Source: Hevea brasiliensis
Lineage: Eukaryota > Streptophyta > Magnoliopsida > Malpighiales > Euphorbiaceae
DNA length: 64,000 nt
Assembly: GCF_030052815.1 (NCBI RefSeq)
Contig: NC_079501.1
Location: 84,329,849 to 84,393,848 of the forward strand
Reading direction: 5' to 3'
Under the pieces are notes generated by a model, which saw only the letters and a program-made list of their open reading frames with translations, made no database searches and had not been told where the DNA came from. The translations under genes and the position numbers were made by a program. Positions 24,276 to 35,853 of the stretch are shown here, piece by piece (position 1 is the stretch's first letter; each line of letters begins with the position of its first letter).

Positions 24276-27200
24276 TGTAATGCCCCTTACCCATCTACAG
24301 TATAGCCGAGTAAGAAATATCACATTTGGTTAATTTAATTTGCATTTATTCATATTTGTCCATGTATTGAATTTTTTTTTTTAATCACAATTTATTTTTG
24401 TGGAGACGCAGACAGAGTCTCCTCTGTTTTATTAACGTATGGCGGATTCTACTATTCACCTGTTAAAACAGTTCATATCCATTTCACCTTTCCATGTGTC
24501 ATTTCATATTATCTTTGCTCACATAAATTTCAAGTAAATATATTTCATTCATTCATATAAAATTCATATACAATAATTTACAAGTTATTTACAATCACAA
24601 AATGAATTACATTATTTACTTATGTATAATGAACAAAATACAAAATCTAGATACACATGGGCCCTACCAAAAAAAAAAGGACTGCTTAGATGACACGTCA
24701 CACTACTGCAAAGTCTGTTCTAACTCACTGTCTGGACTAGTCCTGCTCACTAGTACCTACGTGATGGAAAAACCAACGCGCTAAGCATAACGCTTAGTGG
24801 TGCATAAATTAAAGTAAAAAAAATAAACTAATTAATTAAAAATAATTATTTCATGTATAATTTCAATAGAATGCGGATTTCATGAATTTTAAGTCATTTA
24901 CATGTTTATTGAACTTTGGGAACAAATAAATTTATCAGGATCTTTTCTATTTACTTATTCCATATTCAATCTTATTAAGTTCATATCAGTGCCCAAGTAA
25001 CCTATAACAGACTATAAAGACTGGATACAAAGAATTATACTAGTTAGACATTCGTATGTCTATCATGTATACATCGGTCATGTCAGACACAAGACCAGCG
25101 GGCAGGCATAAAGCCAGAAATCATAATATCAAGCACAATGGCTAACGGGCAGGCATAAAGCCTGTAGAACAACCATATAAGACATATATTGTCTATCAAT
25201 GATTATTCATATGAGCAGTATTGCAATCTATAGTCTCTAATTGGTATACCAAGCGATCCATGCTATATACATAAGTCTAAGTATACTTTGGGCAAAGTAG
25301 TATTATTAAATACCTTTAGTTTCATTATTTCATGTTATGTACTATTTGTGTCTCATAGCATTTTCATATTACTTGTGATGGGAAACATAAGTCCTACATG
25401 CATATTCATGTCACTTTTATGTTTAGCAAATCATTTTTGTTAATTCCATATCATATGACAAGTCATTTTATGAACATTTCTCAAAGTCCAGATTTGGTGT
25501 CTTAACTTCACCTAGCAAATTGATTAGGATGTAACCACTGTTTGGCCACACTTCCTTCATAGAAGTTGTTCCTCTATGTCTTATCTTTGTTTTTCTTTTT
25601 GAATCATGTCATTTGGAGTTTTAGAACTCACGTTATGGTCAATTATCCGAGACTGGTCCATTGACCCTTTTTGGTTCTAGAACCAAGTAGATTCTGGAGT
25701 CACACTTTATCTAGTCATTTGGGCATGCTACAGTCATTTTTAGGCTTAATGTCCCTCATAAGAGTTGTTACCCTTTGTCTTAGGGTCACTAAGGTTCAAG
25801 AATCACAATTTTTTAGTTTATGAAGGGTGAGTTATGGCTAGTTAACTGACCTGGACTCATGAACCCTGTACCTTCAGGATTTCAGGTTTTGGTCAGTGTC
25901 TTTGATTTCAAATTTAGGGTTCTTACACTGAAAATTTGAGGAAAGTTCCTAAGTCAAAGTTGGATTCCTATTTATTAGGTTTCCAGAATAGTTTGGCTCA
26001 TCCCAATTGGAGTTTCCTAGTGAGAGATATGATCCAAATACCATTCTGGGGTCAAGTGATTATTTAGTTCAAATGCAGGATTTGGGATACTGATTTGTCC
26101 TAACAATTTGTCTAAGTTCCATTGGGTTATGGGTTTTGCTCAAAACACAAAAATTATAGTTCTAGATCTTATAAAAATTTTGGCTTTAGTTTCACTGCAT
26201 TTACTATTTTTTGGACCAAGTTATGGCATTTTTTCAAAACTAGTCGGGTAGGTCCAAGTCCAGAGTTTCATATTAGTTTTAGTTCTGGTCAGAATTGTTG
26301 ACTTAATTATTCTAGCAAATTGGTTGGGTTAGAGGCAAAATTAGGCTCTGTGTTCTTCATAAAAAATGTGCTCCTATGTTTAACCTTTCCAATGATTCAA
26401 GAATCAGGTCATTATGACCTTCCTAGAGTGAGTTATAGCCATTTGAACATTTACTGTTCATATGGTCATTTTTCTAAGTCTAGCATGTGGTTTCCCAGAT
26501 TCAAGCCAATTTTAAGTCATGTTAGGTTCAGTTTCTGGGCAAGATCTCTGCATAAAAAATGTGTCATTATGTCTTAGGTTTAATGTCCAATTGGTCTCAC
26601 ACCAATTATAGCAATGTGGCTCTACTTATGGTCACATAACCTTGCTGGACTTCTATGTCCAGAATCCTGCACAGAAATTCAATCTTCCCAATATTAATTC
26701 CACCTAACTTCCAAACTTCAATCACATTCATGGCACTTCAAATAGTCAACAAATGGTCTCAAAAATGTCAATTTGGCATCAATTCACAAAACCCTAAATT
26801 TTGGGTCAAAACCCTAACTTCAAATTCTTAACTCATGCATAACACATGTAATTCATGATCTAACTCCTTTATACTCATTACATGCCATCACTAACAAATT
26901 TAAAACAATTAAAACCATCAATTTATCACTATCCCCATGGCTACCAAAATTAGGGGTTCTATTTAATCATGGTATTCTTTTAATTTCATGGAATTTCAAT
27001 CTACTTTGACATACTAACAACACTTAGAGAAGGAAGAAAGCTTAGGTAGTGCACTAACCTTACTAGGAGATTTTTTTCAAGCTTTAAATTTCACTTTTCC
27101 TTCAATTTCTTGGCTGCCAAACACTTTCTCAAGGTGTAGGAGCAAATTTTAGTGAAGGCAAGTATAGGTTTTGGGGTGAGAATGGAGGGAAATCAAGCTT

Positions 27201-27933
27201 GAAAAGCTTAAAAATGGTGGGAGCACACCATAGAAGTGGTTCGGCCAAGAGGTTCCAAGAAGAAGAAGATAAGCTTTTTGGTTAATTAAGTTACTTTGTC
27301 TCTTCTATATATATGGTTGTCTAAATTTAATTGGTTATAAATTTTAATTATATCATTCTTGTGTCATGGTTACATCATAAATACATTTAAATTTTCTTTT
27401 CTTTCTTTTTCTTTTCTTATTTTCTCTACTCATTTCCATTACACAAATTCATGATTTTAATTCATTTTTAATGTTTTATTCTCACTCTTTTTTATTGACA
27501 TTTAGGTCAAAATTTAACACGGAGGTCGAAATGATCAAAATGCCCTCCATTAATTGCATCGAATTATATTTACCTTTACCGATTGTCTTTATTTCCTTGC
27601 ATTCCTTTGACCATTTTATTGTCCTTTGAACCTCATAAATCCTTCAATCTAGTCCCAATATTTATCTTACAGGGTTTTCCCATGAGTCTGGATTTGGCAA
27701 CTGTCTTCACAGTTGCTTCCCGTTAGGGTTACCCATCTCTGGGACGTCCAGCTCATTTAACTGAGTTGTACTTCGCTTCTTTTATTTTTCCTTAGTTTTA
27801 CTTGGTCTTTGTTCAGTCAATTTATGTCTCCTCACCCTAGTTTAAGTGTAGTTCCAGACATCCTAGCTGTTCGAACAGACATTAGTCATCAGGATAGTAG
27901 AATGTACGGATTACCTAAAGTGAGGGCGTTACA
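24276..27933 (-). mobile_element. Solo LTR B (long-LTR clade, minus strand)
   Basis: A 3658-bp unit. Read on the minus strand it starts TGTAACGCCCTCACTTTAGG and ends GGGGCATTACA. A perfect 5-bp duplication AGGTG flanks it (24271-24275 and 27934-27938). The head is nearly the same as that of the E2 LTR. It has no internal domain. It split the leader region of the antisense PMD gene of E1. Confidence 0.88.
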
Positions 27934-27938
27934 AGGTG

Positions 27939-28430
27939 ATTGTAGGTGCAGGGTGCCAAAGAAGAGAAAAGGGAGAGAGATTAAAGAAGAGAAAAGGGAG
28001 AGAGATTAAATAAAATTTACGGATTTGTGATTTCTTGATGATGGGTGGTGATTTTTGTGGAGAAGGTAGACTTTAATGGTTGTGATTGAAGAATTTAAGT
28101 ATGGTGGCTTTAGCTTGGTTATGGAGTTGGGAATTTTTGAGAGTGAATAAGAATATGAATAGAAAGTGGAATAGTAAAAGTGTTGAGAGAAAAGTTAAAG
28201 GATTTTTATTAATTGAGTGTTATTAATGGCATGGGAAAGGTAAAGCTGATTGACATTAATTAGAGTTTTATGGGAAATATGACACTTTTTTGGGGATAGA
28301 GTTTATTTAAATTTTGAATTTCTAAAAAAGAGAATAAGGAATCTGTTATTGAATAGCAGGGAAAGTAAGCGAAGTCTAATGCTTTTAGAGAATTAATTAT
28401 CCACTTAGAATAACCTAATCAACCAGTCCA
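27939..28430 (+). other. E1 region before the 3' LTR
   Basis: Continuation of the E1 3' untranslated region (and of the antisense-gene upstream region). No gene seen. Confidence 0.45.
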
Positions 28431-28445
28431 AGTGTAGAGGACAAT
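28431..28445 (+). other. E1 polypurine tract
   Basis: AGTGTAGAGGACAAT directly before the LTR start TGTTTACACC. E5 has a similar sequence (GTGCGAGAGGCAAT on the minus strand) before its own LTR, which ties the two elements together. Confidence 0.6.
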
Positions 28446-29096
28446 TGTTTACACCAAAATAATTACTTTTATTTATTAATTATTTTTAGGCCAAAAATTA
28501 ATAAAATTTATTTTTTTTTGTAAAATTAATTTGATTAATTTTATTTAATTAGTTTAGTTAATTAAGAGCCTGAGGTAGTTAATAAGTAAAAAAGAAGGGA
28601 AAAAATATCAAAGAAGTTATCAGGTGTGGACAATTAGCTAGAAGAGTAGTTAATAGATGTTGTGAGCAGTTTACAGGGGTTACAAGGTAGTGGGCAGGCA
28701 ACTGCTAACAATAGCAGAACATGAATAAGGTCTTCCAAATTCCTCCAAGCACCTGCAAGGACAACTATGTATACCAAATGAGCAGTAACGTGAAGGACCC
28801 TCAACAACTCAATCCAATAACACAAGTTAGAATCCAATAACACAAATCAGACTCCTATAGTGTATTTATCCTTTATTTTACTAGTCTTTCATTAATTTTC
28901 CAAATGTTGCATTTAATTTCCAAAGCCTAGTATTTACTTTTCTCAAGCATTGTATTCATTGTTCAAGCAATCAAATCAATCTTTTCATTCAATTACGTGT
29001 GAAATTGATAAAACTGCGTACAGTAGAGTCAATTCCTATGATCATTTGATTTCAAAAGTCAAAGTGCAATTTAGGTGATATACTTTGTATGTCACA
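28446..29096 (+). repeat. E1 3' LTR
   Basis: Starts TGTTTACACCAAAATAATTA and ends near ...GTATGTCACA. It is the uninterrupted partner of 295-1499 and shows the empty site of the Tourist-like MITE. The first bases are also shared with the E5 LTRs. Confidence 0.72.
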
Positions 29097-29334
29097 TGCC
29101 CACACCGCAAGCTATAAGCCAACCAAAACTGTTTTCTACGAAAACAATTTACAATTAAAAAAATTAAAATTTTCAATAAAATAATTTGCATAATTAATTA
29201 ATTCATGTGACTGTTTTGTAAAAGAATAGAGTTTTCCTTTGATGTGAGGATGGAAATTTACCAACAGCCACAATTTCTTAAGGGAATATAATAGAGTTGT
29301 GGCTATTGACTACTATGATTACGGATTTTTTTCC

Positions 29335-29890
29335 TAGACCTGGTTCATCATAGACTAAAGATACAAAATTTATGGTGAGATATACTTATCAAATTCATAG
29401 GTTTCACAAGTTTGTGTCTTGGTCCATGGTAGATCAGGTCTATGCAAGAATTTCCTAGCATTTAATCTTTTTAACTTGTGTTTTGACATATAGATACACT
29501 CCCTCGTATCGTCTTCAACCATTCTCTTCATGAATCTAATTTTGTTGCTAACACACTTGCAAAACAAGGTTTAAACCATTCGTCTAATTTTGTAGCATTG
29601 CTTTGATGGCTTCTAAATCTTCGCTTTATAGCTTCCTACTGGTTTTGTCTTGCCAGCCCCTAAGGGCGTTAGGTATCTAAATGTCTTTTTATAATTGTTG
29701 GTTCTTCACTTGTTAAATCTTGCACCTTTTTTTGTGTACCTGGCTCAGGTTTTTTTCACTTAATTAACATGTTGTGCTTAGGTTAGGTGTAATGAGGAAA
29801 GCGTGCTGGCTTGGGTTAATTTGGTGCTCCATGTTAAGTTTTTCTTGGACAATCTATAATGCTTAATAAAATAATCTCCACTTATAAAAA
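29335..29890 (+). mobile_element. 5'-truncated LINE tail
   Basis: The insert interrupts copy A of the duplication. It contains the end of a LINE RNase H domain, a T/G-rich 3' untranslated region, and ends TTATAAAAAAAAA near 29890. The left edge and target-site duplication could not be fixed. Confidence 0.6.
29502..29606 (+). pseudogene. LINE RNase H C-terminal fragment
   Basis: The frame reads NHSLHESNFVANTLAKQGL and ends at TGA 29604-29606. The pattern N-x-V-A-x-x-L-A-K is typical of the last helix of RNase H in plant L1-type LINEs, where the catalytic Asp usually follows the VA pair; here it is Asn. Only about 35 codons survive. Confidence 0.6.
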
Positions 29891-29995
29891 AAAACTTTTA
29901 TATATGTGCATTATTTATTTTTTATTAAATAATATTATGGATTGGCTTTCATATGTTTTAATATCTTTTTAGTTTTATATTTTAAATAATTTTAT

Positions 29996-30819
29996 TGTTT
30001 CCTTAGAAAATAATTTAGCTGGCTAACAGCTTGGGAATTGCAGACATGCCAGATAGTGAGAGTATTAACTATGCACTTCTCTTACTTATCTCAAATAGTT
30101 GTGGGAACCTGATTGGACTGAGCGCAACGTCTTCAAAATCTCACTTAAATTGAATAATTGATGTTACTGGGAATTATATTTGATTGCTGAAAATTTAAGT
30201 ATAAGACTTGGAAAATAAATAATAGATAAAATTAAAGATAAATAGACTGCTAGAGTCTGCTATTTGATTGATTGAGTGATGGGTGTTTTTACGTTGTAGA
30301 GTATCTGACATTTATAGTTCTGCCATAGGTATTTGGAAGACTCTAGAATATACTTTGTCACGTTCTGCAGTTACCTGCCCAATTCTTGGAACTGCTTAGG
30401 ACTTCTACAAACTATCGTGCAGGTATCTAGAAATCTCCTAGAAGACTCTGGAACACATTCTGCCATGTTTTGTGGTTACCTGTAGTTACCTGTCCACTGC
30501 TTGAAACCTCTACAAGCTGCTGTATAGGTATTTAGAAGACTCTGGTATACACTTTGCCACATTCTGCAGTTACTTGAAGTCACCTGCCCACTCCTTGGAA
30601 CTTCTTGGAATCGCTACAAACTACTATAGCTTCCTTATCTCATATAATTATCCAATAACCACCATTAATTCAATTATTAATTATCTCATGCCACAAATTA
30701 ATTAAATTAATTAAATAAAATTAATTAAATTAATTTTAAAATTTTACAAAAAATTAATTTAATTAATTGCTAGGCCTAAAAATAATTAATAAATAAAATA
30801 ATTATTTTTGGTGTAAACA
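29996..30819 (-). repeat. E5 3' LTR
   Basis: Minus strand starts TGTTTACACCAAAAATAATT at 30819 and ends ...GGAAACA at 29996. It contains tandem modules of roughly 100 bp (phrases such as GTTTGTAG and CAGGTAACT on the minus strand). A purine tract, GTGCGAGAGGCAAT, lies just before it on the minus strand (30820-30833). Confidence 0.8.
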
Positions 30820-31143
30820 ATTGCCTCTCGCACCTGGATTGGCTAGTTAAGCCATTCTGGGTGAATAAGATAAGATTTTAACTCACCTTTTTGTTGTTCA
30901 AAATTCAAAAATAATCAATTATCACCTATAATCCTCCTAGGAATTTGAAATTCAAGCTAACTCTATCTAATAAGAATTTAATTTCCAATGGAACTCTAAT
31001 CACTGCAAATTGTCATTCCCATAGAATTCTAACCACTACAAATCTCTTCGTAACTGCCTACTTATGTCTCCAATTAAATTCTATTAACTTAATTATCACT
31101 TAAAGAAACCTAATTATTATTGTTATTTTTGTTTTCCCTCTTT

Positions 31144-31145
<2 letters not shown>

Positions 31146-31175
<30 letters not shown>

Positions 31176-31177
31176 TC
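31146..31177 (+). repeat. (CT)n tract, probable leader of the E5 antisense gene
   Basis: A CT microsatellite after a C run, about 660 bp upstream of the antisense ATG on the same strand. Polypyrimidine leaders are common in plant 5' UTRs; a role here is inference. Confidence 0.6.
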
Positions 31178-31835
31178 TTCTTCCTTTCTCTTCTTTTTCT
31201 CTCTCTTATTTCTTCCCTTTGGTGCAATCCTTGTGCGATTCGAGTTCCTTGCCAACATTTCATTCTCAATCACCTATTGCTAATCAACCTTCTCCACCAT
31301 CGATTCTTGGCTTAGAACAGTAATCCATCGCTGTTTGGGTGAGCTTCGATCGTCGATTCGCTGTGCAAGTCTCCCTTCATCAATTTCATCGGATCATTCT
31401 TCACCATTGGTAACATTAGCTCACCATCGGCCATTAACTAGTTCATGGCAATCATGTTTCTTCTTGATTTTAGGTAGACTGAAAATTTCCAAAACTCCTT
31501 TGATGTAATCTCATCTTGTAACATTGGAGAATTTTGAATGGGTCTTGTTATTTCTTCCTGGATTTGAGAATTTTTCAGGTACCTACAGAATATTGATTTG
31601 TATCTACAGTATATTAGTTGTTACTTATAGAATGTTGGTCGGTATCTGTAAATTATTAGTTAGTACCTATAGTAGGTAGCTACCAATTCTTAGTCGATAC
31701 CTCCAATCGATACCTATAAATTATCTGCATCTGTTAAATATAAGTGTTGGATTTGAACTTGTATATCAGTGCCTACATTTCTTGCTTAACTATTGTTGCT
31801 TGGGAATGTTCATTATATCCCTTATATTTGTAAAT

Positions 31836-32090
31836 ATGGCATCGGACCCTCCTTCTAGTTCATAGGTATTGGCTGCTACCCAAGTACCTGCCCAGGTATC
31901 TGCCACCTCATAGGTACCTGCCACTTCATAAGTACCTGCAGCTCCGCAGTTACCATTGGTAGTACCACATATCTCACCCATCAGCAGCAATGTCCCTAGA
32001 CTGGGTGTTACTTCTTTCACTACTACCCTAAGTGTCTATGCCCTGCCAGTTTTCCTATGCCCAGTACTAACTTGTTTTCTCACAAGGTAA
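31836..32090 (+). pseudogene. Antisense ORF remnant of E5 (start only)
   Basis: ATG at 31836 opens MASDPPSSS, followed by repeated VPA-type peptides (ATQVPAQVSATS), with in-frame TAG/TAA codons where Gln would be expected, and a stop at 32088-32090. It aligns with the start of the E1 antisense ORF (MASDDSPF ... QAPATS, stop, VP). The PMD and coiled-coil parts are not recognisable downstream, so only the N-terminal region and flanks remain. The sequence ACAAGGTAA at the end could also be a splice donor. Confidence 0.6.
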
Positions 32091-32880
32091 TTTATGGACT
32101 TTACTATTGTATACGTGAGCATTTGCAAGTTGTGTTTGATTGTTGGTAGTGAAAATTGGATACATATTGAAAAGACAATTTTTAAGATGTTTGTATTTTA
32201 GAGGAGACTCTGTCAAAATCTTTACTGTTGACCTGCAGCTTTCTACAAGTGCCTCTATAGGTGCTTAGCCTTTATCCGCTCTTTTTAAGCTTCTTGTAAG
32301 TACCTGCGATCTCCAAAGACTGTTGTAAACTTAAAGAGCTAATTTCCTCATGTGCTTTTCACAGATGTCTAACTTCATTTCTTTATTTTTATTTTTGGAG
32401 ATAATATAAGTGTAGGTTTCTGGCACTTCCTCATCAAGTGCCAGTATCAAATACTAGGAAGTTGTCTATCCAACCTTATTCCAGAGCTGCTTACTTACTC
32501 TAAGCTTCCTCTAAGAATTTTTCTACATGCTGTAGTTGTTATATCTTGATGTAATGAATTTAGCATACATGTAAATACTTAAATATTTGTTGAACAATAA
32601 GCCGTGTTTCGTCTTTTATTTATTAATGAAAGCGGCCATAAGGCCTACTTGTTACATTGGCCTTTGTTTGATTACATGTGAATGTTTCAAAATGTTAGCC
32701 ATTGTGTTAGCTCCTTTTATTTCACTTCTGCAGAGATTCTAGGAAAAGCAGCGAGGTCAGCTATTTGAGGTCGCAGGTTAACCTTGGTTATTTTATGCTT
32801 AGTGTTATCTCATCAGTTTCCTGCAAGGTGTGATGGCCTTGGAATTGTAGAATCGCGTCATTTGAACTATTACCTTAAAA
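32091..32880. other. E5 internal non-coding region
   Basis: No readable gene. By position it should be the 3' part of the antisense gene and the scar of the pol deletion. Confidence 0.4.
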
Positions 32881-33676
32881 ACTAGAGCAATTGCCATTGT
32901 CATAAAAGGAATCTAGACTGTGAAAACATTGATTTGCTACCTGAGAGAATTTTGGGCTGGTGCCCCTCGAGTTCTGTAACACTCTTAGAAGTCAAGTTTG
33001 GCTCCTCCAATTTAAAGAATTGATCATTAGAAGCTGCAGGAACTTTAAAACCAAAATTTCCCTCTATCACCTGGGACATTAGTGCAGTTGGTTGAGGTAC
33101 CTACACTGTGGATATGTTCATTCCTCTATGACTGTTACCCCCCAAGCCAAAAGAGCTAAAGGTCACTTAGGACATCTACGCTTGCTGCCACTGTAGAGCT
33201 GGTACAACCTGAGGACCTGCAACTACTTTTGCCTCTCAAACACTAGGGTGAGTGACCCAATTATTATTATTGAAAACTTGGGTAGGAACAATAGTTTTGC
33301 CCCTAGGGCGACTAAGTTGAACTAGTATTCTTGTTTGGTTACCCATATGTTCTTCTCTTTTGTGGGGTGGCTGGTATCTTTCCTCGCAATTGGCATGGCT
33401 TCCCTTAGTACTGCCCTGAGGAGTTCGGGATTAAACATGCCTCCTAGGCTCCCTAGCACCTCTAGGTACCACGTTAGACTCTTTTAGCCTAAAGACCTGA
33501 CCATCAGAAGATAACAAAATATGCAAATTAAACTTTTCTACCAATGACTGAATTAGCAAAATAATCTTTTCCGTATGTGCATTAATTTTGTCGAGAGCTA
33601 TATCCATCTGCCTTCTTATGCCTTGTGCCAAAGCATCAGCGATGGTTGATGCAAGTTTTTCTTCATCACTACTCAT
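32881..33676 (-). pseudogene. gag-like ORF of E5
   Basis: Starts at ATG 33676 (MSSDEEKLASTIADALAQGI). The first 82 codons are open and suggest an alpha-helical, coiled-coil-prone start with a conserved-looking hydrophobic pattern. One frame then continues to about 32900 with several stops, including pieces ERYQPPHKREEHMG, VIEGNFGFKVPAASNDQFF and KLEEPNLTSKSV. No zinc knuckle or capsid domain was recognised, so the gag label rests on its place between the primer site and the pol deletion. No frameshift was needed to follow it. Confidence 0.55.
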
Positions 33677-33820
33677 CACTATAGGGCATTTTGTAACACC
33701 TCATCAAGAACGTGAATGACAGTGAAGCATGAGAATCATCTCACTGGGCATGCCAAATTTTTGGCAAAGAGTAGTGGTGATAGCATGGATTATTGTTTTG
33801 ACACTCTGTGAGAATGGGTC

Positions 33821-33835
33821 TCACCAAGCATGCCA
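33821..33835 (-). other. E5 primer-binding-like site
   Basis: On the minus strand, TGGCATGCTTGGTGA lies 5 bases after the LTR. It begins with TGG, the complement of tRNA CCA ends; which tRNA it pairs with was not determined. A close copy, TGGCATGCCCAGTGAGAT, is at 33738-33755. Confidence 0.55.
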
Positions 33836-33840
33836 AAAAT

Positions 33841-34711
33841 TATTTCGTTACAAAATAATTTGGCTGGCTAATAGCTTCGAAATTGTGAGCATGCCAGATA
33901 TTAAGTGTATTAACTGCGCACTTCTCTGACTTCTCTTAAATGGTTGTGGAAATCTGACTAAACTGAATGCAACTTCATTAAAATCTCACTTAAACTTAAC
34001 AATTAATGTAACTGGCAATTGTATTTGATTGTCGAAATTTTAAGTATAAGGCTTGAACAATAAATGTAAGGCTTGAAAAATAAAAAGACAAATAAAATTA
34101 AAGATAAATAGACTACTGGAGCCTATTGTTGTTTGATTGATTGAGTAGTTGGGTGTTTTCACGTTGTAGAGTGTCTAACATTTATAGTTTTACCTGCAGG
34201 TATCTGGAAGACTCTGGAACACATTCTGCCATGTTTTGTGGTTACCTACAACCTGCCCACTTCTTAGAGCTGCTTAGGACTGCTACAAACTGCCATGTAA
34301 GTATTTGAAAATCTCCTAGAAACTTTGAAACACATTCTGCTGTATTTTATGGTTATCTGCAGTTTACCTGTCCACACCTTGGAACTGCTACAAACTACTG
34401 TACAGGTATCTAGAAGACTCTGGAATACACTCTACCATATTATGCAGTTACCTGAAGTCACCTGCCACTCCTTGGAATTGCTTGGAACCACTACAAACTA
34501 TTGTAACTTTTTTTTTTTTTTATCTCAAATAATTATCCAATCCTTGGAACTGCTTGGAACTACTATAAACTTTTGTAACTTTTTTTTTTTATCTCAAATA
34601 ATTATCCAATAACCACTATTAATTCAACTATTAATTATCTCATGTCACAAATTAATTAAATTAATAAAAAAAATTAATTACCAAATAAAATAATTATTTT
34701 TTGTGTAAACA
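33841..34711 (-). repeat. E5 5' LTR
   Basis: 871 bp, matching 29996-30819. Its inner end reads GAAATA instead of GGAAACA, a changed terminal CA. Tandem modules of about 100 bp (minus-strand phrase GAATGTGTTCCAGAGTCTTC) occur in several copies. Confidence 0.8.
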
Positions 34712-34916
34712 GTTATATATAAATAATATTTATAATTATTTATTAAATATATAATTGAAAATATAAAAATATTTAAATATTACTATCAGTTTAAATAAAA
34801 GAAATATGTGATCACATCGGTTATGTATGTAGCTTCACTTTTAATTTGTTAAGTATATATCCATACTTATACCAGTCACTTTTCCTTTATGTTATAGCAT
34901 TGGAATTTGTGTATTC

Positions 34917-35090
34917 GGTTTTCTAACTCTCTTTCTTTAGAGAGAGAATTTTTTTTTTCTTTAGTTTTTCGATCTAGAGCTTCAAGCTCTTTTTTGCTAT
35001 CATTTCGTCAGCTTCTTTTGTCCCTCCATGCAGAGGAAGGCCCCTTTGTCCCTGCCCGGATTGTGGGTTGCCCTCCTTGCAATCAAGTGG

Positions 35091-35136
<46 letters not shown>

Positions 35137-35853
35137 TTCTTTATGCTGAGTAGTTGGCGTCACATGTGGAGGGTCTCTGCAAAGTTGCTCTATCTGTCTG
35201 TTGTGACTAGCTCTGCATCATTGCATGGACGAGGATGAGTCTCGGTCTTCTCTAGTTAGTGTGAGCCTGAATCACTGGAGAGAGCTTCATCATTTTGCTC
35301 CTAGGAGAAGAGAAAGTGTTGATGATCTATCTTAGACTGTTGCCCTCCTTCGACTAAACGAGAATTAGATGCCAAAAGACTCTTTTCTCTTTTTTCTCCA
35401 TTTCTTTCCCTATGCTATGCAATTCATGAACCATGGTTTTGTGCTACTCTGTTTTGGGTTGGACATGTGTTTTCATTTGACTTTGGGTGAGGTTGCAATA
35501 GGGTTTGTCTTTCTATAGCTAAGTGCCATGCATAGGCCTTTTTGTGCTTCAGTTGGTGTTTGATCCCCATCGGCGATGGATAGCCAATGTAGTGGCCTTT
35601 TGCTAAGGTGTTTAGTGCTTTGTCGACAGCACAGCTTAAGGTCCAAAAAGGGTTCAGTGGTTTGGAGCCCTAATCCGCCTTAAATGGTCGTTTGAGTCTT
35701 TGGACCTTGCTTGTCGAATTGGGACGGGGGTAATTGGTCTCTTTTATGGGCTTAGGCCTATTGTAATCCTTGTATTGAAGGGCTCTTTCTGTAATGGGCT
35801 ATAAGCCCTCTTATTATCAATGAATTTCACTATCTTTCAGGGAAAAAGAAAAT
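34917..35853 (+). mobile_element. Non-LTR retroposon with 11-bp target-site duplication
   Basis: A 937-bp insert in copy A is flanked by TTTGTGTATTC at 34906-34916 and 35854-35864; copy B has one copy at the corresponding place (near 43900). The right end is A-rich (GGGAAAAAGAAAA), as expected for a target-primed insertion. It holds a (TA)n tract (35093-35133) and no readable reverse transcriptase, so it is a deletion derivative of a LINE or another retroposed transcript. Confidence 0.75.
35093..35133. repeat. (TA)n microsatellite
   Basis: About 20 TA units within the retroposon. Confidence 0.95.

Larger units (their letters stand above)
295..29096 (+). mobile_element. E1: old Tat-like Ty3/gypsy retrotransposon, riddled with insertions
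   Basis: The outer limits are two matching LTRs in direct orientation, 295-1499 (interrupted by a MITE) and 28446-29096. Between them, reading rightwards, are RNase H and integrase remnants (10169-11816), then an antisense ORF with a plant mobile domain (23816-20667), then a polypurine tract. The order gag-pol, antisense extra ORF, 3' LTR and the integrase sequence type fit the Tat lineage of Ty3/gypsy (family knowledge). Gag, protease and most of the reverse transcriptase were not recognised and may be deleted. Insertions inside it are the MITE 428-1020, solo LTR A 3603-6751, a fragment of E6 to about 9700, E2 11817-20327 and solo LTR B 24276-27933. No convincing target-site duplication was found, so the outer ends are accurate only to a few bases. 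That the two LTRs belong to one insertion is inferred from order and orientation. Confidence 0.7.
29996..34711 (-). mobile_element. E5: short non-autonomous relative of E1
   Basis: A 4716-bp element with LTRs at 29996-30819 and 33841-34711, oriented leftwards. The target-site duplication is TTTAT (29991-29995) and GTTAT (34712-34716); the unoccupied site in copy B reads aataatGTTATgtataaat near 43717, so the left copy carries one mutation. The minus strand gives a primer-binding-like site (33821-33835), a gag-like ORF start (33676 down), then no pol, then a + strand antisense ORF start (31836) and a polypurine tract before the left LTR. LTR start (TGTTTACAC), polypurine tract and antisense MASD start are shared with E1. 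The lack of pol makes it non-autonomous. Confidence 0.82.

Noticed and set aside
31120..31323. Ser/Leu-rich ORF over the CT repeat
   Set aside because: Produced by the microsatellite; it fits a 5' leader better than a protein.
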